From Ridgeia piscesae (Eukaryota; Annelida; Polychaeta; Sabellida; Siboglinidae): a stretch of 64,000 nucleotides of DNA. Shown here in pieces: positions 47,201 through 56,900 of this stretch. Position numbers and translations under genes: made by a program. The stretch covers positions 22,501 through 86,500 of the forward strand of contig JAODUO010000196.1 in the NCBI GenBank assembly GCA_025642075.2. Direction: 5' to 3'. Each line of letters begins with the position of its first letter. The first letter of the stretch is position 1. Under the pieces are notes generated by a model. That model saw nothing but the letters and a program-made list of their open reading frames with translations, did not search any database and was not told the origin of the DNA.

Positions 47201-50200
47201 ATGTCGTGCAAGCAAGCACTGCCCTGCTAGTGCATACACCGACTTGCTACCAGCAAATCCAGTGTTGAAAACAGACCACAACCACTGTCCTGAACTTGTG
47301 AAGCTAAAGGTTGACAGATGCCAAATGGATATGAGTATACGTGCTGCTGCAAGTAAATACCCGCCAGCTAGTATTTATGTATTACCAAAATGTTTGTTAC
47401 CAAAATATCCTATTACCAAAATGTCCTATTACCAAAATGTCCGGTTACCAAAATGTCCAGTTACCGAAATGTCCTGTTACCAAAATGTCCTGTTACCGAA
47501 ATGTCTTGTTACCGAAATGTCCTGTTACCGAAATGTCCTGTTACCGAAATGTCTGTTACCAAAATGTCCATTACCAAAGTGTCCTTTACCGAAATGTCTG
47601 GATACCGACAGCCATGACATTTTGGTAAAGGACACTTTGAATGGACATTTTGGTAACAGACATTTCGGTAACAGGACACTCTGGTAAAAGGACATTTCGG
47701 TAACTAGACATTTCGGTAACTAGAATTTCGGTAACTAGATTTCGGTAACTAGACATTCGGTAATAGACATTTCGGTAACAATTAAGACATTTTGGTAACT
47801 AGACATTTTGGTAACAAGACATTTTGGTAAAACTACTGAAAATAATCAGAGTCCAGTCTGCCATATTAGGAGGTAACCTGTTGAGATGTCAGTCAGTAAA
47901 ACCAGTTGTAAATTAGGATGGTCCAGACATGGAACTTAGCTTTCTACCAGCAGTCAGGCAAGGTGTAAGGTAGTGCTTGCCTCTGAAGCGAACATGGCTT
48001 CCAAATAGCAGTGGTGGTGGCTAAAGTGTTCAACCACTACAGCAAATCAATGGCTAGCAGAACACATTGAAATCCAGACACACATAAGGTGAAGCTATAC
48101 ACGTGAACATGGAGCTATCAACAACAATCAGGGGAAAAGCACAGCTTTTGTGGAATGGCTATACCAAGCATACAGAGAAAAATGACATGATAAGGTGGCG
48201 TTGTACATGTCGTGCAAGCAAGCACTGCCCTGCTAGTGCATACACCGACTTGCTACCGGCATATCCAGTGTTAAAAACTGACCACAACCTATGAAGCTAG
48301 AGGTTGACAGCTGTCGTACGGAAATGCATATACGTGCTGCTGCAAGTAACGACCCGCCAGCTTGTATTTACGCTGACAACATCACAGAATTGACAGGTGC
48401 AGCTAAGGCGATTCTACTGAGTGCCGATATGTGTAAGTTTAAAAAAAAAGAACTATGCCTTTGTTGAATATTTATTAGTTTCACCAAAATGCCATGCTAC
48501 CAAAATGTATGTTACCAAGATGTCCTATTACCAAAATGTCTGTTACCAAAATGTCCTATTACCGAAACGTCCTGTTACCGAAATGTCCTGTTACCGAAAT
48601 GTCCTGTTACCGAAATGTCAGTTACCAAAACGTCCATTACCAATGTGTCATTTACCGAAATGTCTGGATACCGTTGGAAATATGACCAGTCATTCACATC
48701 ATACTGACAGAGCAAACAGTACAGGTGGGGCTGTGGCCTGGCTTCTAAAATTACAAAGCAAGATGTCTGTCTGGTGTCTATGCCAGGGGAAGTAAAAGAT
48801 CCCACACAGGGGGTAAATGTGTAACCTGTAGTGGACTCACAAATTCTACAGAAGAACAACTCCTGCGTTAGCCCAAGTTTGGGCTGTTTGGAGGTAATCA
48901 CCTAAGAACTAAGGGGATGCTTATCTCCTGCAGTGCTTCCCAGGGACTGTCACAATATAACTTTGTACTACCAGCACTACAGTAAGCAGGAGGGTCAGGA
49001 GGTGTGGCTTCTCTGGGGAAATATGACTGAATATTTGGTTAACTGAAATGCTCAACAGTAATAGAAAATTAATAGCTCGATTAATATTACATTTATTAGA
49101 TTACTTCTAATATTGCCATTTCTGTCTAATATATTTGCTTGCAACTGTTCATATGAAAAAAAATTAATCATGAGAAGTAATCGTGAGTACGATTATTTTC
49201 GTAATGTACTCGAGTGTGAGTACGATTAGTTTGCTTTATACTCGAGTACAAGTATGATTACTCAAAAAGTACTCATACTCGAGTACGAGTACAGAGTACG
49301 ATTACTCCATCACTGCCTATGACCAAAGTCATTTGAATATTTATGAACAATCATCTAGCGACAAGGCCCATCAAAAATTAATGCTAAACATATGAAATTG
49401 TCAGTCAAATATTTGGTTTTCATACTTCAAACATTTGTTTGCCAACAAATAAAGCCTAGAGGAACTGCATGTAGGGAAAATTCCAAACGTTTGATTTAGC
49501 AGATGTTGTGCTGGTGTCATAGAATATGGAGATTATGGATCCCATGGAAAATAGACCCCGGGTTCGTATTCCATTCTCATAGAATATGAACCCCCACATA
49601 AAAAATAGCCCTGTGGTCCATTATTTATAAGGGTCCATATTCTATGTCTCATAGAACATGGATTCCATAGAAAATGTACCAGGATATCTGTTATGGAATA
49701 TGGACCCCCATGATGTTACAAATTGATGGTTACAAAACATTGACAAAGAGCTTGTAGCGGGAGTAGTGTTCATTGATATCCAGAAGACTTTTGACACTGT
49801 GGACAATGACATTATGCTGGCTAAACTAAGGTTTTGGGACTAACTGCACAGAACGTTAAATGGTTCTCAAGTTATCTCACTGGTAGATCTCAATCAGTGT
49901 CATTGGATGGCCACCTGTCTCAGCAGTTGCCAGTCAATGTTGGTGGCTTAGTCTTAGGCCCACTGTTGTTCTTGCTTTACCTAAATGATCTGCTCACATG
50001 CAGTCACTGAATCCTGCAATATAAACATGTTTGTAGACAACACTGAATAAGATTCAGCCACAAAACCAGGGTGTTCAACTCAGTTATAATCCAATGTTAA
50101 CACTTAACAATGATTTATGCAAAGCCAAACAGTATTTTGATGTTAACAAACTTAGTCTTAATGTACAGAAATGTGTATTTATGTTAATTGGCACTCATCA

Positions 50201-50850
50201 GTCGATTGCCAAGATGGGTGATGTTAAAATTCATATCAACAATGAACCACTTCAACATGTGTTAATGGCCAACTACCTTGGTATGTACATCCACGCAAAC
50301 CTAAAATGAGACGAACACATTAACATCATGCTCCCTAAGATATCATCCACGACAGGAATACTAAGATCTCCATGTAAAATAAATTAACCAAATTAATGCC
50401 AGATTTGTGAAGCATTACTGTATGTAAGTAACTTTATTTCTTCATCCATATGATACATGATATGATTCATCAAAAGTAATGTAAAACATGTGCAGCTAAT
50501 GTACAAAAATTACACATTTGTTTTTATGTTACAGCGTTCACAAAAGGTTTTGCAAGCTTGACCCCAGAGCAGAGGATGACAGGAATGTTAGGTTGCCTGC
50601 TCAAGTTAATAATGGATATACATGAACTTAAGGTATGTATTGCATAAAATGTTACAAAATGTGTATTGTATGTCCTGTTGTATGTACATTTTAGTATATA
50701 CCTGTAATATACATACTCTGGACAAAGTCATTGTTTTGATATCTACCATTAAATATTACTATTAATTATTATCTACTATTTTTATTCTGTGTTCATTTTA
50801 ATTAGCACTGCTTGTACTGTCCTTGTTTACATGTTATATAACACATAAAT

Positions 50851-50945
<95 letters not shown>

Positions 50946-53900
50946 TTGATGTGTGTGTATATATAGTTTATTTAAATTTTAAATCTTAATAGCTACATGT
51001 CATATTGTAGGATTATAATATACCCAGGCAGGTCTGAATGGTAGTAACTGCCAGTTTTTTGTTGCAGATAAACGCTGTAAATTATGATTATGATTTATTA
51101 TTGCTTGCTGTAGGGAGCAGAGTATAGCAATTTTGGAGCCAGTGAACTCGGATTTCAAAGTTGAGAAAACCCAGGTTCCATTCCTGTTTTGAGAATTGGG
51201 CAGTTTTGTTCATTCTATGTTGCTTGCAAGTATGGGTAGGTGAACAAGTGTTCGTCACACACTCATGTTCAGAATCACTTGCACATTCATGAATAAGCAT
51301 TTGCTAATTAAAATATTGGCTGTGACTCTTTGTATTGTGTTTACGCCACTATTAGTCCTTCAAAAATCCATATACATTCCCGGTATTGTTTCATGATCCC
51401 CTGTGCATAATATAATATCTTGCATCAACAGGTCAACCCATTCAGAGACCGCATCTGCGAAGTGTTTTCGTCTCAACAAGATGGCATGCTGAGCTTTGAG
51501 GACTTCCTTGACATGATGTCAGTCTTCAGTGACAGCTGCCCAAAAAATGTCAAAGTCGAGTACGCATTCAGAATATATGGTGAGTTTGTGGGACTTTACA
51601 CATACTGTTTTCACCATTCACACCCTCATAAGTGTACACCTTTGTGGAGTCCTGAAGCAGAATGTCCAGAAGGAGAGACGGTCAGTTCAGAGAACCAAGG
51701 GTTAAATCCTGTGCTGCTATTTTGAACCTGGAGAAAATTCATTCACACTTACATAATGAAGTTACATTTGTCCAGTTCACTCAGCCATCTAAACAAGTAC
51801 CAGTAGTCCACCGTCTAAACAAGTACCAGTAGTCCACCGTCTAAACAAGTACCAGTAGTCCACCGTCTAAACAAGTACCAGTAGTCCACCGTCTAAACAA
51901 GTACCAGTAGTCCACCGTCTAAACAAGTACCAGTAGTCCACCGTCTAAAAACCAAGTAAAACCCGTAGTCCAAACCGCCTAAACAAGTACCAAATAGTCC
52001 AAAAACCGCCTAAACAAGTACCAGTAGTCCACCGTCTAAACAAGTACCAGTAGTCCACCGTCTAAACAAGTACCAGTAGTCCACCGTCTAAACAAGTACC
52101 AGTAGTCCACCGTCTAAACAAGTACCAGTAGTCCACCGTCTAAACAAGTACCAGTAGTCAACCGTCTAAACAAGTACCAGAAGTCCACCGTCTAAACAAG
52201 TACCAGAAGTCCACCGTCTAAACTAGTACCAGTAGTCCACCGTCTAAACAAGTACCAGTAGTCCAGTACTAACTCATTATAACGCGTCCCACAAAACTCT
52301 GCTTGTTCTACCAAAACAACTACAAGCTGCAGCGATTTACGATTAGTATATTAAAGGGAATAGAAACAAGGCTTAACCTAAAATTAGTTTTCCATGTATA
52401 CATAAAAATTAAGATGACAGGTGGACCTTTTCTACATATTCAGATAATGTTTATCAGGATAGTTTTTGCATCGAAACGAGCCATCAGTCATCACAGGGAA
52501 CAAGCATTATTTAACTTACGGCACCACATGAATTGAAGCAAAAGGTTTTATGGAGTGACTCTGTGACTGAGTGTCGGATTTGCCACCGTCTTTGGCTCGT
52601 TTTATAAGTAATATTGTATCGATTGTAGCCCATGGAAGATAATACAGGCAAGGACACATACATTACAAACATTTAACTTAAGACAGAACTGTTATATATA
52701 TCAGTAGCATGCCAATGCATGAAGAGGAGTTGTACATTTAATGTAACAAGTTAAAGTCGGTACCCGAATCCCACTGGTCTGCATAGCTCAGTTGGTAAAA
52801 GCGTTTGTTTTTTGTATTCGCTTTTACAATCCATTCCTTCGAAAAACCATATACAGGATACCGGTTCGAACCTGACACAAAACCATTTATCTTTTTTACA
52901 CTCTTGTTTATGCTTTTACTAAAAATAATAATTATATACCGAATCATTTTAAGTAAATAAATGATGTGATGCTTGTGTTTTTATTGTTGTAGTAATTATT
53001 TATTCACGACGAAGATGAAAATATGGTAATTGTATAATTATAATTAACAATGATGATATATTTCTAAATTTTAATTATTGTTACTACACTTAAAAACTAA
53101 TTTTTATTTATCTTGATAAATGAAATTTAGATAGAATATGTATCGTCATTATATACAATTAGCATATTTTTATTTTCCTCATGAATAAATCATTACTACA
53201 AAAATAAAACAAATACATGCAGTTGTCTACATCATTGCTTGTTGATTCCATTTACAATTATATTTTGTGACCACAAAAAATGATATAAAAACAATGGTTT
53301 CGTATGGGGCTTCGAACCAGTGTTTTTTCCGATTGTAAAAGTGAACACACCTAACAAACACGTCTACCAGTTGAGCCACGGTAACAATCAGGATTCTACT
53401 CCCATATTTCAAGAGTTAAGTTAAATATACAACTCTTCCTTCACACATCGGCATACTAATGATTATTTATAGTTTATACACGTTTATTTATTGCGATAAA
53501 TACATAATATCTGTTTGTGATGTATTTGACCTGAAATGGATCATGGCACGGAGGCTGGAATCGATAGAATAATAACTTTGAAAACTGAACCGAAGACTGC
53601 AGTGATCTCGAAGCTCAGACACTGAGACAGGCTTCCGCAAAACAACTGGCCTCAATTTATTTTTACAAAATGTTATTCGTAAGTAATCCTAAGATAAATG
53701 TGTGTTCCCTATGATGACCAGTGTTTGTGGTACATCGGAATATTGCACAATAATATAATTAATTTTGACCTATAATTACCTGACCTTTAATGTATCTGAA
53801 TTCCAAGTCACTGAAGCAAGTGATGCATGTGTTAATGTTTCTTATCTAAATATTTTGTATCTGCCATTCCACTGGTGACATTGCAGACTTTGACAATAAT

Positions 53901-56900
53901 GATATGATCGGCAAAACGGACTTGGAGGAAGTTATCAATCGTCTGACAGGGTCCAACTCTCAGTTGCCAGATGCTCAGCACTTGTTAAAACCAGACGAAA
54001 TGGAGAAGCTGATTTCCAACGTAAGTGCCAAGTTAACTCTTGACCTTGTTGCTGATTGGTTAATGCTAAGGTTTTGCATTGCATTGTGGTTTGTTAATGT
54101 TTCTGTGAAATTGTTAGTTATTTAACATGGTACTAATTGATATAATAATGGTACTGGATATGCAGGTGTTGCAGTATCTCAGGTATTGCAATACCTCAGG
54201 GAGTCTGACACCCCTGCCATGCAAAGTTGTAAACCATTGCCTTGTGGTACAGGTTCTTGACAGAACCAAAGGCTAAGGGAGCAAACCCTAACCAGAAAAC
54301 CATGTCACTGTGGCAGCATCAAGGACCGTTGATGTATGGAACTCCCAACGTCTCTCGACCAGCCACTGCAGGGACAAATAGTTTGCGCCTGTCTTGACAT
54401 GTTCTTGCCGGTGTGAGACCGCTATTTGTTCCCCGAGAGAGTGTCGCTAGTAACTTGCAAAAGCCAGCGGCACTTCAACACTTTTTGCTGGCAGCTTCCA
54501 TGAAATGTACAACTGCACGAAACTCCATACTGGATCGGCCGTCGCCCGGGTTAGCAAGGACCGCGCTGCTCGACCCCATCTTCCGTCGACACTGGAAAAT
54601 CAGCTAGGGAGAAGAAGACAAAGAAGACAACTACTGACAATTGGACAATGGAACGTCAGGACTCTCCTCGACCGAGAAGGAGCTAACCGACCAGAAAGAC
54701 GTACGGCACTAGTAGCAATGGAACTCACCAAATACAACATCGACATTGCCGCCCTATGTGAAACAAGGTTCTCAGAGTCTGGTAGTCTCAACGACTTGGA
54801 ATACTCTTTCTTCTGGAGTGGCAAACCCAAAGGAGAAAGAAGGGAGGCCGGAGTGGGCTTTGCTATCAAAAAGGATATCGTCACAAAGCTGACAGAAATG
54901 CCACGGCCAGTAAGTGACAGAATCATGACGATGAGACTACCTCTGAGCAAGGACAACTTTCATACAATTATCAGCGTGTACGCTCCAACAATGACAAACC
55001 CAGATGAAAACTAACAGGCATTCTACAACCAGCTGGCAAGTGTGCTCAGTGGCATCCCTTGTACAGATAAGCTACTGCTAATAGGAGACTTCAATGCGAG
55101 GATAGGAAGAGAAAATGACAACTGGCCCTTGGTCATGGCAAACATGGGTTTGGGAAATGCAACTCCTATGGCGAGCTTCTGCTGGCTCTGTGCTCTGAGT
55201 TCGAACTGATAGTGACGAGCACCATGTTCAAGCAGCAGGATGAACACAAGACCACCTGGATGCATCCTCGTTCCAGACACTGTCATATGATCGACTTCAT
55301 CATCACGAGGTGTCGGGATAAGATGGACATCCACAGTACCCAAGCCATGCATGGAGCTAACTGCTGGACCGATCACCAGATGCTGAGGTCAGAAGTGGCT
55401 TTCAGAATACGACAAAAGCACAACAGACAAGGGACAAGTAAGCCGACCAAGCTCAACACTGCAAAACTAAGTACCACCAGCCATAGGGAGAGTTTTGAGC
55501 AGGAGATGGACAGTGGGAGGAGAAGGAAACCTCAACACCAGACGAGGAATGGGCAGCTCTGCAGCAGGTCGTGTACAACACAGCCAAGACATATCTTGGC
55601 AAGCCAGACAGAAAACACCAGGACTGGTTCGACCCCAACGACCAGGAGCTACATACTTTTATGAGCAGAAGAGACCAAGCCCACCAGAGAGTGTTGCAAA
55701 CCAGGAGCACTAGATCCACCACTGCAGCATATAAAGATGACTGCAGACTGCTACAAAAACACACCCGTGCACTGAAGTCAGACTGGTGGGAAAGGAAGGC
55801 AGTGGAGCTGCAGAGAGCTGCTGACAGTAACAACATGAAGGGCTTCTACAATGGACTGAAGGAAGTATGGAGACCCCAAAAGAAGGGACCTGTTCAACTG
55901 AAATCAACAAATGGAATGGAGACCTTCTCTGACAGCAAGAGAGTTGTGGCAAGATGGAGTGAACACTTCCAGAAGCTATTCAACGTCCCTGGCGACATAG
56001 GCCACGAAGCTCTGGACAACATCCCGCAGCGCATTACCAAGACAGGCCTCGATGAGATTCCAACGATGGATGAGATGGCTAGAGCAATCGCCGGCCTGAA
56101 AGATGGCAAAGCACCTGGGGGAGATGGAATTCCTGCAGAAGTATGGAAGCACGGAGGAGACAATCTGTTCAGCAGACTGCACCAATTAATCACCAATGCC
56201 TGGGAGGTGGGTTCTGTACCACAAGCATTGAAGGATGCCAGCATTGTAACCATCTACAAGAAAGGTGACCGAACAGACTGTGGGAACTATAGAGGAATCT
56301 CTCTTCTTTCCATAGCAGGCACGATCTTCGCCAGGATCCTCCTCAACAGACTATCTACCCACATAACACTAGAGGTAGTTCCGGAGACACAATGTGGTTT
56401 CAGAAGTAACCGGGGCACCGTGGATATGATATTCTGTCTCCGACAACTGCAAGAAAAGTGCATTGTTGACTTCAGTAAGGCGTTCGATACAGTTGGGAGG
56501 ACCGGGCTATGGCAGCTACTGAGGAAGTATGGCTGCCCAGAGAAGTTCACAACAATGATCGAGGCACTACATACCGGAATGATGGTGAATGTTAGTGTAG
56601 GAAGGGAAGTCTCGGAATCGTTCAGTGTCACAAATGGGGTCAAGCAAGGTTGTGTATTTCCCCCACGCTCTCCTCCATCTTCCTATCAGCAATGCTCGAC
56701 GAGGCTTTCCGAGACATGGGGGATGGCGTCTACATACAGTCCAGACAGAGCGCTGACTTATTCAATGTCGCACACTTCAGAGCGAAGACCAAGACTACTC
56801 AGATACTGATGAGAGAGCTAGCATTCGCAGATGACAGTGCACTGGTTGCACACTCTGCCGAAGAGATGCAGAAAATAGTGGATGCTTTCTCCAATGCATC

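Larger units (their letters stand above)
46702..48672. mobile_element. Foldback element cluster: GGTAAC arrays around FLYWCH fragments
   Basis: Tandem units of about 16-20 bp (GGACATTTTGGTAACA and variants) form forward arrays at 46,702-46,823, 46,909-47,012 and 47,611-47,832. Inverted arrays lie at 47,381-47,610 and 48,479-48,672. Two homologous interior segments (47,013-47,380 and 47,833-48,478) each hold a FLYWCH-type fragment and share the CCAGACATGGAACTTAGCTT landmark. Array edges often read GGATCCATGACATTTTGG or its complement. FLYWCH fingers commonly accompany Mutator-like transposases, so a foldback Mutator-like element is the working reading; no transposase core is visible. Long ORFs across the arrays are repeat artefacts. 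Confidence 0.65.
45604..49315. mobile_element. hAT-like element with TACTCGAGTACGAGTA termini, nested insertions
   Basis: The left end starts CAGAGATGGAGTGATTAC at 45,604; the right end, reverse-complemented from 49,315, starts CAGTGATGGAGTAATCGT. Both are followed by arrays of near-palindromic TACTCGAGTACGAGTACGAT words (45,630-45,780 and 49,170-49,300). These are hAT-style ends, but the flanking 8-mers do not match, so no target duplication survives. The interior carries another element end (46,119) and the GGTAAC foldback/FLYWCH block. It lies in CIB-B intron 2. Confidence 0.65.

Noticed and set aside
47381..47610. Repeated CCAAAATGTC units as a CRISPR or coding repeat (ORFs rich in [13 protein letters not shown])
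   Set aside because: Units are contiguous and also present inverted nearby; the ORFs are open because of the repeat and occur in several frames.
51785..52268. Regular repeat array resembling a CRISPR array
   Set aside because: The 26-bp units abut with no spacers and lie in an animal intron; it is a minisatellite.
52776..52878. Functional tRNA gene
   Set aside because: Boxes A and B are too far apart, no acceptor stem pairs, and an inverted relative lies nearby.
55571..56809. Longest ORF (412 codons) as a host gene
   Set aside because: It contains reverse transcriptase motifs ([20 protein letters not shown]) and is part of a LINE with lesions.
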